Assembly (NCBI GenBank): GCA_023807065.1
Contig: JAJJLU010003591.1
Coordinates: 1-48,515 of the forward strand
DNA: 48,515 nucleotides
Source of the DNA: Isotricha intestinalis
Lineage: Eukaryota > Ciliophora > Litostomatea > Vestibuliferida > Isotrichidae
Direction of reading: 5' to 3'
Shown: positions 39,016-48,515 of the stretch, one piece after another
Numbering within the stretch: the stretch's first letter is position 1
Layout of the letters: each line of letters begins with the position of its first letter
Notes under the pieces: model-generated
What the model was told of the DNA's origin: nothing
The model's database searches: none
Seen by the model: only the letters and a program-made list of their open reading frames with translations
Position numbers and translations under genes: made by a program

Positions 39016-39351
39016 TTATTTAATGTGATTACATTTAGCTTTGCAAAAAGGTTTTATAAAAAATATATAATCTCTACATACTTCTTTACACTTTTCTTTA
39101 CTACTAAATTTTTTTTGGAAACTATATTCAAAGCATTTTTGAAATTCTTCATAAATTGATGGATACATTTCTAATAAAGATAAAATTAATTTTTGTAAAT
39201 CTCCTTCTTTCACTAATGCAATTATTTTATTCACATCTTCAATAAATTTTTCTGATTGAAAAAGACAAGTAACAACTTCAATTGGAGTTTTATTTTTTTC
39301 ACAAGAAATAAAAGAAATAAAAATTAAAAATAAACAAAATTGAATTTTCAT
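39016..39351 (-). CDS. Small secreted cysteine-containing protein
   Basis: 111 aa. Signal peptide at 1-17 (MKIQFCLFLIFISFISC), mature start near CEKNKTP. The mature part has Cys at the start, then ECVT-like VVTCLF, QKCFEYS, KEKCKEVC, PFCKAKC, with helices between, suggesting a compact all-helical disulphide-bonded domain, reminiscent in spacing of saposin-like or other small helical secreted proteins, but it does not match the saposin pattern well. Family not recognised. Secretion is well supported; function is unknown. Confidence 0.7.
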   Translation of the reverse strand: MKIQFCLFLIFISFISCEKNKTPIEVVTCLFQSEKFIEDVNKIIALVKEGDLQKLILSLLEMYPSIYEEFQKCFEYSFQKKFSSKEKCKEVCRDYIFFIKPFCKAKCNHIK

Positions 39352-39455
39352 TTTTTTTTTATAATAATAAAAATCTTTTAATTAAATATTACATATTAAT
39401 ATATAATTTAATTTTATTATTATCAATTAAATATTTTCAAAAAATAAATTGGAAA

Positions 39456-42400
39456 TTAGTCTTTCTCAGTTTTCAAACTATCAATTTTATCTAAAATTTG
39501 AATAGGAATAATATTTAACATTTTTTTAGTTCTTATAATTTCATCATCTAAACCTTTTAAAATAGGAATCCAAACAATAATATAAATAATAATAACAACT
39601 ACTACAAAAACACTAAAAAGAATAGTAGCTAAATTAAATTGAGAATTAATAATTTTAATAATTTCATCTTCCATTGTAGTAGTTAAAATATTATAAATAG
39701 GTTTAATAAAATATTGTAAAATTTTACAAGATTTTCTAATAATTCTCCCAGATAAAATTTCAATGGCATTTTTATTTGTTGTTGATTTAATATATTGTAT
39801 AATTCCTAATCTTAAATAATCAAAAAATTTTATACTAATAACTTCAATTCCATAATTTCCTATTCCAGATTGTCTTTCTTCACATTTTTCAAGATTTAAA
39901 TATTTGCAAATATTTCCATTTGCTATTTCATTAAAAAAATCCAGAAAATTGTTAGAAAAATAATGATTTGTATTTATTAACTTTAATAATATATTACCAT
40001 TTAAATTAAAATTTGTTTCTAAAGTCTCATTTAATTTTAATAAATCTTTACTTTCTAAAATCATCGCTGATTCATTTATTATTTTTTCTCTTTGGAAATT
40101 TAATGAAGAAATATATTGACTTTCAGCTCTTGCAGTATAATTATATGAATCTATTATTTTATCCATTTTAGAATATAATTGATATTTAAAAACAAAATCA
40201 ATAATAAAAATTATCATGAAAATAATATAAATACTTCCAACTTTAATGATTTTATATTTATTCTGTTTTTTATTTGAATTTTTAATTTCTATAATTCTCT
40301 TTTGAACAGTAGAACTATGACTTGAATTACAATAAGTATCAACTAATTCAGTTTTATTATCTAATAATTCTTCTTCATCATCATCATTAATTTCATCATT
40401 AAAATCAACATTACTTCCTTCTTTTTGAAATTCCATATTTATTTCTTTTTCATTTTTTTCTATAAATTTCATACACATTTTAGATAAATCGTTTATATAT
40501 TCATGTGGAATTTCATAAAATGCACATAATATTTTTGTTTTATCATAATCTACTTCAATAAATATTTTTGATATTATAAAACTTTCTAAAATAGATATAA
40601 ATATTGCACATGAAAATAATAAAGAAAATAATATTTTATGATATTTATTATTATGAAAAACTAAATCTGTATAAAGAGAAGAAGAAGATTTTAAAGCTCT
40701 TAAAAAATCATTAAAACAATTATAAAAAAGATCATTTACTAAAGTATTATTATTTAAAGAAATATCTGGAAAATTAGCAAAAGTTAAAATATATATTCTC
40801 ATTTCTCTTAATAATTGAATTAAAGTTCTATTTTCTTTTGATTGAATAAAACCATTTGAATCAAGAAAAAATTCATAAATTGTAGGATGATTAATTAATT
40901 GATTATGTTCATCTTTTAATTTAAGTGAACTTTCAGTAATATTATTAATAATATAATCTAAATTTATTTGAATATTTGTTAAATAATCTAAATTTAATGT
41001 TCTAAATTCTTCATAAGAATTTGAATAAAGATATTCTGTATAATTTTTTTCTTGAATTAATAATAAATTTCTTAATATATAACAACCAAAAGAAATTTGA
41101 TTCATTGCATCATAAGAATAAGAAACTAAATTTACTGAATTTTTAGTTTTTGAATTTGCTGAAGAACTAAATAAAAATATAGTAATTATTATACTCAATA
41201 AAATAATAAAAGAAATAAAAGAAAAAACTTTTAATCTAATTAAAGATTGTAAAGTTTTTTTTTTATCTCTTTGTCTTTTTTTAGTATGAGGATCATTATC
41301 AATTTTTTCATCAATAATTTTAATATGTTTTTTCTTTTCATCATTATCATTATATTTTTTAGTAGAAAAAAACTTATTTAATTTCTCAGAAGAAGGATTT
41401 CTTAATTGTTTTAATTTCATAGTATCACCTTGAATAGTAGCTTCTTGAATTTGTAAAAATAAACTTAATTGAGTATTTTGATTAGGAAGAGAAATGAATT
41501 TATTATTTTGAAAAACTTTATATTGTATATTTTTTCCATAATTTGGTAATAAATCTAAATGCTCTTTAAATATTCTTAATGTTAAATCACTTTGAATTAT
41601 TAAAAGAGCTTTACTATCTAAAATTTCCATTCCTGAATTATTATTATTTTCATTACTTTCTATTGTATCACTTTTTAATAAAGAAGTATTTTTAGATTGA
41701 TTAAATTTTAAATTTATTTCATTTAATGTATTTTTATTATCTTGACTTATATTATTGTGTAGTTCTTTTATTGATGGTAAATTTATTTTTGTTTTTTCTT
41801 CTTCTCCAATTAATTTAGGCTTTTTTTCTTTATATATATTTTCTAAATTCATTTCTTTTATTTCTTGTAATGTTTTTTCATTTAAAGTTTCATTTTTAAT
41901 TATATCTTTCATAAAATCTAATCCTTCAAAATCATATAATTTAACAAATTTGCCTTTTGATTTTAAATAAGACATTATATTTCTTTTTTTATTTCTTGAA
42001 TTTGAAGGACCAAAATTTTCATTTGAAACTTTTGTATTATTTAAATTTTTACTTATATTTGTCATACTTACATTTACTGAAGAATTATCATTTTCTTTTT
42101 CTTTTTCATCTTTTTTTCTTTTATCTTCAATTTCATCTAAAACTTTATCAATATTAATTGATAAAAAAGGACTATCTATATTTCTTTCTTCAAATTTTCT
42201 TTGATGAGATTGATTATTTAATTGATCAATTTTAAATTTAATTAAATGTGATATTGAATATTCTATATTAATTATATATTGTTGAGTTTTAATTGATTCA
42301 TATTCTTCATCAACTTCAGAATCAGAATTTTCTTCTTCTTTTGCTAATTCATTTTTTTCATCTGAAATATTATCCTTTGTTAAATTCATAAAATATTCAT

Positions 42401-45167
42401 GTTCAAAAGATATAGTTTTATTTAATTCAATTTCTTCTTTTTTTTTCTTTAATATTATTTCTTTTAAATCATCAACTTGGGAAACTGTTAATTTAACTTG
42501 AATAGGATATTCACTATATTTAGAAATTTTATTATTAAATTTATAAGCCGAAGGAAAATTTTTTGATTTTTTAGATTTATGTATTTTAACAGTAAATTCA
42601 TGAATTAATTTTCCATCTTTAATATCTAATAAATCTGTATCTGTTATTTTATATCCTCCTTTAGTTTTTTTAGAATATTCTTTTAATAAATTAGGAAAAT
42701 AAAATATAAAATCTGTACTCATATCATCTTTTTTTTTTGGTTTTAATAAAGATAAAAATAAAGTTCCTTCATTATTTAAAGATAATATTTTTAATCTAGA
42801 ATCAATTATAAAAACAGCTTTATTTATAAATTTATTTAAAGAATCATGATTATTATATATATCAGTATTAACATTTGAAATTTCTTGTAATTTAACTTTA
42901 ATAATAGATTTTTCATTAACAATAGAAGTACCTAAATAAATAATATAAACAGGATTAATTTGTTGATTCCTCATTACACAATAAAATATTTTTTCATTAT
43001 TTATATCATAGTTTTCTTCATATTTAATTTTATTTCCATAAGTTTTATATTTTTCTTTTAAATAATAAGAAATATAACCATTATAACCTTTAATAAAAAA
43101 CTCATCAATGTTTTTCCCAATAATATCGCTTATTAAAAACCCCAAAATTTTTCCAACAGAAGCAGAGCATTTTAATATAGTTCCAAAATTATTATAATCA
43201 CCAGAAATAATTAATATACCATTTCCTTTAATTAATTCATCTTTATATTCATTTTCATAATCGTCATTTTCATTTTCTTTGGATATATAATTTGGTATAT
43301 TTATTCCTTTCCCAAGTAACATTATTTCTTTTGACATTTCCCTATTATTTAAAATTTGAGAAATAAAAGAAGAATACATTTTTAAAGCTCTTGGATTATT
43401 TGGATTATAATGTTGCATTCTATTCCAATGTTCATTTATATTATTTAAACAATCATTTATTTTTTCTCCTGTAGAATTTAATTTATTTATATCAGGAGTT
43501 ATTTTTGTATTTGATAACATTGCCCAAAAATCTAAAAATAATTTTGATACTAATAATATTGCTGAGTGACATTGTTTATAATGTGATTCATATGCTATTG
43601 CTGTATCATTTAATGAAAATTCAAATGTTCTATCTTTATTTATATATTGCTCATCTAATATTATTTTTTTTGTTTTAAATATTAAAAATTCAGATTCTAA
43701 TGATAAATTTTGCCTAAAATTCTGATTATTTTCTATTTCTTCTATTTCACTTAATGCTTTAAATCTTTGCTTTTTGTGGAAATATAAAAAATTAGAATAG
43801 TCTATTTTTAAATTTATTGAATTTGGAAATTTTGTCATTGAATATAAATACAATCTATTAACAAAATTTATTAATAATTTTGTTATATTTGGATTTTTAT
43901 GAAAATTCTGATCATTTAATATTGATTGTTTTATCTCTTCAATTGGGCAATTATTAAATAAACAAAATTTACGATGATTCTTTATATATTCTTTTAATAT
44001 TGTTTGATTTCTTTTCTCTGTTCTATAAGAGATAACATGTAATAGTATTTTTAATTTGTATGAAATTGTTTCATAATTTCTTTCAAATTTTGTTAATGTT
44101 AATATTTCTAAAGTATTATCATATCTTGGATTAAATATCATTACTATTATAATTAATAAAATTCCTGTTATTAATATATACAATCCTCCTTGGAAATTAT
44201 ATAATGTTATTAAAAATTTGGAAGTTAATAAAGAAAAATTTGTCCAAGTATATATAAAAGCTAAAGTACAATGAAAAAGTTGAATATCAGGTTCAATATA
44301 ATAAATATCATTAAAATATATGTAAAATGAATAATTTATAGAAATTATATTTAAGAATATTATTATTACCCATTGAAAAGTATATGATATTTGTTTATTT
44401 TCACCTTTATCAACAAAAGTAAAAATTAAAGAAACAATAATTTTTAAAAAAAATTTAAAAATCAATCCTTTTGAATCTTTAAGAATTTCATAATGTTTTC
44501 TTTTATTAGTAATATATTCATAACTATGATAAAAAAATATTATACATAAACTAACTAAAAAAATTAATATTAACATTGAAATTATACTTAAAAAAATATG
44601 TAAATAATGTAATCCCGTAAAACAATCCATTTTAGAAACAATTAAATGTTTTTTATTTGAAGTACATTGAAAGACAGATAAAAAAAGTCTAAAAAAAGGA
44701 AGAAATAAAACAGTAGTTAAAGTATATAATAAATATTTTAAAATATGAACTAAAATCATCATACTAAAAAATCCTCTTCCATAACTATAAGCAACATAAA
44801 TAATATCAAATATAATTAAAATTAATACAAAAAGAACTAAGTAAATAACCAAAAAATAAAATAATTTTTCTGAATTAAAATAATTTATTATTTCAAATTT
44901 ATTTAAACTTTGATATATATTTTTTATACTTTCTAAATTATTCCATGAAGAATATAAAAGAGGATAAAATGAAAAAGACATTAATTGTATAATTTCAATT
45001 GAGGAAAAAATTACTATTAACATTATATTTGGATCAAAATTCTTATTTAATATAAAAAAAACACCAAAAATAGCTTTTTTTATTGTTTCTTTTAATTTTG
45101 CAAAATTTGTTCTTAAATCTAAAGTTCCTGCTAAATTAAATGATTTATTTGGTATTGTTGTTGACAT
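39456..45167 (-). CDS. TmcB-like multi-TM protein with PAS domains
   Basis: 1903 aa, no intron needed. Residues about 30-345 contain eight or so membrane helices (IMLIVIFSSIEIIQLMSF; FYFLVIYLVLFVLILIIF; ISMLILIFLVSLCIIFFY; LYILITGILLIIIVMIF). A helical block at about 350-640 with EIEEIENNQNF, HYKQCHSAILLVSKLFLDFW and HYNPNNPRALKMYSSF is typical of TmcB/tiny-macrocyst-like proteins. A PAS domain follows at about 645-755 (IISGDYNNFGTILKCSASVG, KILGF, IIGKNIDEFF) and a second PAS-like unit at about 775-830 (AVFIIDSRLKILSLN). After a charged linker come four more helices near 1320, 1516, 1646 and 1857. The family is expanded in ciliates; it is thought to be sensory or signalling, but no biochemical role is established. 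Confidence 0.9.
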   Translation of the reverse strand: MSTTIPNKSFNLAGTLDLRTNFAKLKETIKKAIFGVFFILNKNFDPNIMLIVIFSSIEIIQLMSFSFYPLLYSSWNNLESIKNIYQSLNKFEIINYFNSEKLFYFLVIYLVLFVLILIIFDIIYVAYSYGRGFFSMMILVHILKYLLYTLTTVLFLPFFRLFLSVFQCTSNKKHLIVSKMDCFTGLHYLHIFLSIISMLILIFLVSLCIIFFYHSYEYITNKRKHYEILKDSKGLIFKFFLKIIVSLIFTFVDKGENKQISYTFQWVIIIFLNIISINYSFYIYFNDIYYIEPDIQLFHCTLAFIYTWTNFSLLTSKFLITLYNFQGGLYILITGILLIIIVMIFNPRYDNTLEILTLTKFERNYETISYKLKILLHVISYRTEKRNQTILKEYIKNHRKFCLFNNCPIEEIKQSILNDQNFHKNPNITKLLINFVNRLYLYSMTKFPNSINLKIDYSNFLYFHKKQRFKALSEIEEIENNQNFRQNLSLESEFLIFKTKKIILDEQYINKDRTFEFSLNDTAIAYESHYKQCHSAILLVSKLFLDFWAMLSNTKITPDINKLNSTGEKINDCLNNINEHWNRMQHYNPNNPRALKMYSSFISQILNNREMSKEIMLLGKGINIPNYISKENENDDYENEYKDELIKGNGILIISGDYNNFGTILKCSASVGKILGFLISDIIGKNIDEFFIKGYNGYISYYLKEKYKTYGNKIKYEENYDINNEKIFYCVMRNQQINPVYIIYLGTSIVNEKSIIKVKLQEISNVNTDIYNNHDSLNKFINKAVFIIDSRLKILSLNNEGTLFLSLLKPKKKDDMSTDFIFYFPNLLKEYSKKTKGGYKITDTDLLDIKDGKLIHEFTVKIHKSKKSKNFPSAYKFNNKISKYSEYPIQVKLTVSQVDDLKEIILKKKKEEIELNKTISFEHEYFMNLTKDNISDEKNELAKEEENSDSEVDEEYESIKTQQYIINIEYSISHLIKFKIDQLNNQSHQRKFEERNIDSPFLSINIDKVLDEIEDKRKKDEKEKENDNSSVNVSMTNISKNLNNTKVSNENFGPSNSRNKKRNIMSYLKSKGKFVKLYDFEGLDFMKDIIKNETLNEKTLQEIKEMNLENIYKEKKPKLIGEEEKTKINLPSIKELHNNISQDNKNTLNEINLKFNQSKNTSLLKSDTIESNENNNNSGMEILDSKALLIIQSDLTLRIFKEHLDLLPNYGKNIQYKVFQNNKFISLPNQNTQLSLFLQIQEATIQGDTMKLKQLRNPSSEKLNKFFSTKKYNDNDEKKKHIKIIDEKIDNDPHTKKRQRDKKKTLQSLIRLKVFSFISFIILLSIIITIFLFSSSANSKTKNSVNLVSYSYDAMNQISFGCYILRNLLLIQEKNYTEYLYSNSYEEFRTLNLDYLTNIQINLDYIINNITESSLKLKDEHNQLINHPTIYEFFLDSNGFIQSKENRTLIQLLREMRIYILTFANFPDISLNNNTLVNDLFYNCFNDFLRALKSSSSLYTDLVFHNNKYHKILFSLLFSCAIFISILESFIISKIFIEVDYDKTKILCAFYEIPHEYINDLSKMCMKFIEKNEKEINMEFQKEGSNVDFNDEINDDDEEELLDNKTELVDTYCNSSHSSTVQKRIIEIKNSNKKQNKYKIIKVGSIYIIFMIIFIIDFVFKYQLYSKMDKIIDSYNYTARAESQYISSLNFQREKIINESAMILESKDLLKLNETLETNFNLNGNILLKLINTNHYFSNNFLDFFNEIANGNICKYLNLEKCEERQSGIGNYGIEVISIKFFDYLRLGIIQYIKSTTNKNAIEILSGRIIRKSCKILQYFIKPIYNILTTTMEDEIIKIINSQFNLATILFSVFVVVVIIIYIIVWIPILKGLDDEIIRTKKMLNIIPIQILDKIDSLKTEKD

Positions 45168-45853
45168 TATTATATTTTATTTCAAAAATTAAAACTAAAT
45201 AAAAAAAATTTAATTATTTATATTTTTTAATCATGGAAAAAAGAAGAAATTGAAGTTTTGAAATAAGAATTGTTTAAACAAATTGGAAATTATATTTTTG
45301 TTTTCAAATTTAACAGTTTTTAAGTTAGGAAAATATTATTAAGTTAAATTCATGTTTTATTAAAAATTAGAAAATAAAGAAAATCAAGATAAAATTAATG
45401 AAAATTAATCAAAGTTAAATAATCAATAAAATACAAACATTATATATATAAAGAAAAATTGTGACAAATTAAAAAAAATTATTAATCAATATTTGGGCAT
45501 ACTCAAATAATGGAATAAAGCTATTAATTTAAAAGACACTTTATTTTTATTTGAAATCTATTAAAAATAAAAAAAAATAAAAAAAGTATTTTAATAAATT
45601 TCATTAAAAATATAAGTTTAATTAAAAAATGAAAAAATAATGAAAATATTTAAAGTTCTAAATATTGTAAAAAATAATATTTATATTTTGGGATATATGA
45701 TTTTAAGATTTTTAATTTAAATTGTTTAATTATTATAAATTAAAATGAAGAAAAACTTTATAATATATTCATTATAAAAAAATATAAATGTATTTTTTCT
45801 TTTTCTCAAAAAAAAATAATATATAAAAATTAGATTTATATTAATATAAAAAA
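45168..45853. other. Divergent intergenic region
   Basis: 686 bp between the TmcB-like gene (minus) and the second CNBD gene (plus), thus holding both promoters. Interrupted protein-like traces near 45240-45310 are too short to interpret. Otherwise A/T-rich spacer. Confidence 0.5.
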
Positions 45854-48019
45854 ATGGAAGAAGAAATTAAATTAAATCCAAAATTAACATCTAGAGATTC
45901 CTCATTTTTATTATCAAAAAAATCAAAAGGATTAAAATTATTAGCAAAACAAGATAAAAAACTAGGAAGAAAAAGCATAGCAGAAAAGCAAAGAGAAATA
46001 TCTTATGACCATATCATTCAAATATTAGTAAAACCAAAAAATTCAAGAAATTTATTAGAAAATAAATTATTAGCAGAATATTTATCCCAAAAATTTGATT
46101 ATTTCCAAAAAATAAAAAATTCAGAGCCTTCAAAATTAGAAAAATTATGTAAATTGTTAAATTTTGAAACATTTTCTCCAAAAGAAACAATAATAAACTT
46201 TGGTGAACCAGGAGATAAATTTTATATAGTATTTAAAGGTAAAGTAGGAGTATATAAGCCAATATATAAAGAAAAAGAAATGTCAGTAAATGATTTTTAT
46301 TCATATATAATATTTTTAAAAAAAAGTAAAAAAATATATAAAATGAATAGAATAATGGAAAAAAATCAGCATTTAAATTTAGATTTAGAAATAATGGCTT
46401 CAACACCAGAAGATTCTTTTTATATGAGAAAAATATTAAATTTTATTATTGAAGAAGAAGAAAAATTAGGTGAATTTTCAAGTGGATTTACTTTTGGAGA
46501 AATGGCTTTAATTAAAAAAACTAAAAGAAATGCTACTGTTATTGCTCTTAATCCTTCTACTTTATTATCTATTGAAAAATATGATTATAATAATGTAATT
46601 AGAAGATTAGAAGAAAAAAGATTAGAAAAAGAAATATGTAAATTTAGATTAAATTATCCTTTATTTTTTAATTGGAGTAATTTTAATATTTTAGATTTCT
46701 TTAATTGCTTTCAACATTTAAGATTAACTCAAGGAGAATTTTTATATAAACAAAATGATGAAAGTGATTGTATATATCTTATTAAAGAAGGTATTTTTGA
46801 AATGTTTTCTGATATTTCTTTTGCTTGGTTAACTAATTTTTTTGAATATATTATTAATTCAGATAATAATTTATTAAAAAAATTAGAAAGTTTTCATCCT
46901 AAAAATGAAAGTGATTTAATTAATATGATTGATAAAATTAAATTAAATTTACCTTCTTGTCCTTCTATTGTAAATAGGAAATTTAAAAAGTTAAAAAAAC
47001 CACAAAATTTTGGAGAAAATGTTTTTGATATTAAATTAGAAGAAGACGAATTAAATAACCCTGAAAATTTATTTAGAATATTTATTAAGAAAATTGATTA
47101 TAAAGATATTATTGGATTAGAAGATTCTTTAGAATTAAAAAAAAGATTCTGCTCTGTTAAATGTGTTTCTTCCGTAAGTTATGTTGAAAAAGTTAAATTA
47201 ATATATTTTTTAAAATTAATTAATACTTTTAAAATTGAATCAAAAGCAAGAAATGTTTTACAACAAATATTACAAGAAAAAAAAATGGTTATTGTAAATT
47301 TGATTAAAAATTCTGTTAAAAATAAAGTTTCAACCATTGAAGAAGATTTTGAAAAAAAATATAACACAATAATAGAAAAAAATTTAGATAAAGAAAATGA
47401 AGAAAGTAAAAATATTCAAATATCAACAATTAAATTAAGAGGATGGACAAAAGATTTAGATTATATTTTAGATGAAAATATTCATTTTCATAAATATCCA
47501 AGAGTAAGATCTTTATCAAAAGATATTGAAAAAAAAATTTTTGGTTTAAAATCTCATAATGAAAAAAATTTTCATAAAATAAATTATAAAACTATTAATC
47601 CAGTTATTAAAAATAAAATAACTTCTCCTGAAAATAATCATTATAAAACTTTATTATCACCTATTAAAAAAAAAAGAACAAAATTTAGAGTAATTAATTT
47701 ATCTAATTCAATTAGTAAAATAAATAAAAATAAATATAATAATACTGATTTAAATTTGGATTCAATCAATTATTCTGAAAGAAATAAAAAAAAAAAAAAT
47801 ATTATTTTAAATATAAATCAAAATTTGACTAGAAATAATTTCCATAGAAATACTGAATTATATTATTTTCCTTCATCTTCTTCTCCAAATATTATTGAAA
47901 GTGAAAAAGAAAAAAAAAATATTAGAAAAAAATTGTTTTTAGAAAGTTTTAGCGCAGGTGAAAAAATTTTTTTCTTATATTCAAAGTTTTATTATTTTGA
48001 TATATTCTGCAATTTATAA
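45854..48019 (+). CDS. Cyclic-nucleotide-binding-domain protein with intact cassette
   Basis: 721 aa, soluble and basic. CNBD at about 100-245: LCKLLNFETFSPKETIINFG, GDKFYIVFKGKVGVY, a ciliate-style insertion (MSVNDFYSYIIFLKKSKKIY), then the phosphate-binding cassette FGEMALIKKTKRNATV at about residue 212, with Gly, Glu and Arg kept, so cyclic-nucleotide binding is plausible. A second CNBD-like unit starts near 285 (LTQGEFLYKQNDESDCIYLI) but its cassette is not clear. The tail is Lys/Asn/Ser-rich. Paralogue of the 31925-34582 gene, with the same insertion pattern. The last 20 or so codons overlap, in another frame, remnants of a transporter gene, so the natural C-terminus may have been altered. 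Confidence 0.88.
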   Translation: MEEEIKLNPKLTSRDSSFLLSKKSKGLKLLAKQDKKLGRKSIAEKQREISYDHIIQILVKPKNSRNLLENKLLAEYLSQKFDYFQKIKNSEPSKLEKLCKLLNFETFSPKETIINFGEPGDKFYIVFKGKVGVYKPIYKEKEMSVNDFYSYIIFLKKSKKIYKMNRIMEKNQHLNLDLEIMASTPEDSFYMRKILNFIIEEEEKLGEFSSGFTFGEMALIKKTKRNATVIALNPSTLLSIEKYDYNNVIRRLEEKRLEKEICKFRLNYPLFFNWSNFNILDFFNCFQHLRLTQGEFLYKQNDESDCIYLIKEGIFEMFSDISFAWLTNFFEYIINSDNNLLKKLESFHPKNESDLINMIDKIKLNLPSCPSIVNRKFKKLKKPQNFGENVFDIKLEEDELNNPENLFRIFIKKIDYKDIIGLEDSLELKKRFCSVKCVSSVSYVEKVKLIYFLKLINTFKIESKARNVLQQILQEKKMVIVNLIKNSVKNKVSTIEEDFEKKYNTIIEKNLDKENEESKNIQISTIKLRGWTKDLDYILDENIHFHKYPRVRSLSKDIEKKIFGLKSHNEKNFHKINYKTINPVIKNKITSPENNHYKTLLSPIKKKRTKFRVINLSNSISKINKNKYNNTDLNLDSINYSERNKKKKNIILNINQNLTRNNFHRNTELYYFPSSSSPNIIESEKEKKNIRKKLFLESFSAGEKIFFLYSKFYYFDIFCNL

Positions 48020-48410
48020 AGAAAAAGTTTTTGTATGTATGTTTAGGATTAAGTAGTTTATATTTTGATATAATAGGAATTAAATATTGGGTTTCTGATT
48101 ATATGGAAAATATTTTATTAGTAGAAAAAACAATCTGAAAGATTAGGATATTTTACATTAGTTTGTTTTACTAGTCCTACAAGTGGTGTTTTATTATTTA
48201 TATATTTAATTTCAAAAAAAGGAGGTTATCAAGATTCTTTATTTTTTTGTTTAATTTTAGGAATTTTGGCTTGCAATTTTTGCGTTTTTAGCTCCTTTAG
48301 TTAAAAATATTACTTTATTTGTTTTATTAGTTTGATTAGTTTTATTTTTTGGAGGTGGAATTGTTCCTACATCAGAAATAAATGACCTACCTTCTCTTGA
48401 TATCATGTAA
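47960..48410 (+). pseudogene. Relic of a Spinster-like MFS transporter
   Basis: Protein-like pieces in different plus frames resemble the second half of Spinster-type major facilitator transporters: KKKFLYVCLGLSSLYF then DIIGIKYWVSDYMENIL (to about 48120), RLGYFTLVCFTSPTSGVLLF with KKGGYQDSLFFCL (48140-48260), and LAIFAFLAPLVKNIT then LVLFFGGGIVPTS (48270-48380). Lesions: a frame change at the A run 48125-48130, another near 48270-48285, a TGA at 48333-48335 where the family has Trp, and loss of similarity after GIVPTS. No start or N-terminal half is present in the window; it may be a fragment. Its 5' end overlaps the tail of the CNBD gene. Confidence 0.65.
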
Positions 48411-48515
48411 ATCATAATTATTTTAGTAAAAAAAAAAATAAAAAAATTATAAAATAAAATAAATTTTTTATTATATCTTTTTATTTATTAGTCTGTTTTA
48501 TCTTTAAATTTAATT

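Noticed and set aside
45240..45310. Possible EF-hand-like remnant (EEIEVLK, stop, ELFKQIG)
   Set aside because: Only about 20 codons with an internal stop; no Asp-rich loop, so chance cannot be excluded.
1..48515. tRNA, rRNA or telomere repeats
   Set aside because: No G+C-richer island with a T-loop-like GTTC-A motif, no rRNA-like stretch and no terminal G/C-strand repeat was seen on either strand; a covariance-model search was not possible.

Overview
The window is extremely A+T-rich DNA (by eye over 80% A+T; not computed) from a unicellular eukaryote, most probably a ciliate with the standard genetic code. Reasons: long intronless genes that end in TAA, TAG or TGA and have no internal stops (one runs 2697 codons); very short introns (28 and 29 nt, donors GTAAAAAAA, acceptors ending TAG) in two genes reconstructed here; Asn/Lys/Ile-biased proteins; short intergenic gaps; and protein families expanded in ciliates (TmcB-like membrane proteins, divergent cyclic-nucleotide-binding proteins, divergent kinases, MORN proteins). 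The species cannot be named from the sequence.

Layout. 0.3-5 kb: a low-complexity orphan gene, two head-to-head protein kinases and a lipid-anchored CAP-domain protein. 5.2-13.3 kb: one giant BEACH-WD40 trafficking protein. 14.1-19 kb: a secretory-pathway RING ligase, a short spliced gene for a myristoylatable protein, a decayed VPS33 gene and a second small myristoylatable protein. 19.4-25 kb: a B-box coiled-coil protein, an SRPBCC/START-like protein and an ARM-like protein with a PH-like N-terminus. 25.2-30.4 kb: a disrupted four-TM gene, a HECT ubiquitin ligase whose true first exon is a hidden 28-nt exon encoding MGAC, and a disrupted DUF789-like gene. 31.9-48 kb: a cyclic-nucleotide-binding-domain (CNBD) protein, a second HFD/DFS kinase, a Spen-type RRM-RRM-SPOC protein, a MORN protein, a small secreted Cys-rich protein, a TmcB-like PAS/TM giant and a second CNBD protein that runs into a Spinster-type transporter relic.

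Themes. Products fall into signalling (three kinases, two CNBD proteins, the PAS/TM protein), membrane traffic (BEACH protein, VPS33 relic), ubiquitin (HECT, RING) and membrane attachment by N-terminal lipid (four MG-x-C type N-termini in about 24 kb). Two paralogue pairs, kinases and CNBD proteins, sit in the same window. No conserved operon or defence cassette was recognised. The least expected content is four identifiable broken genes at different stages of decay, and two real genes or exons that an ATG-to-stop scan misses because of tiny introns.
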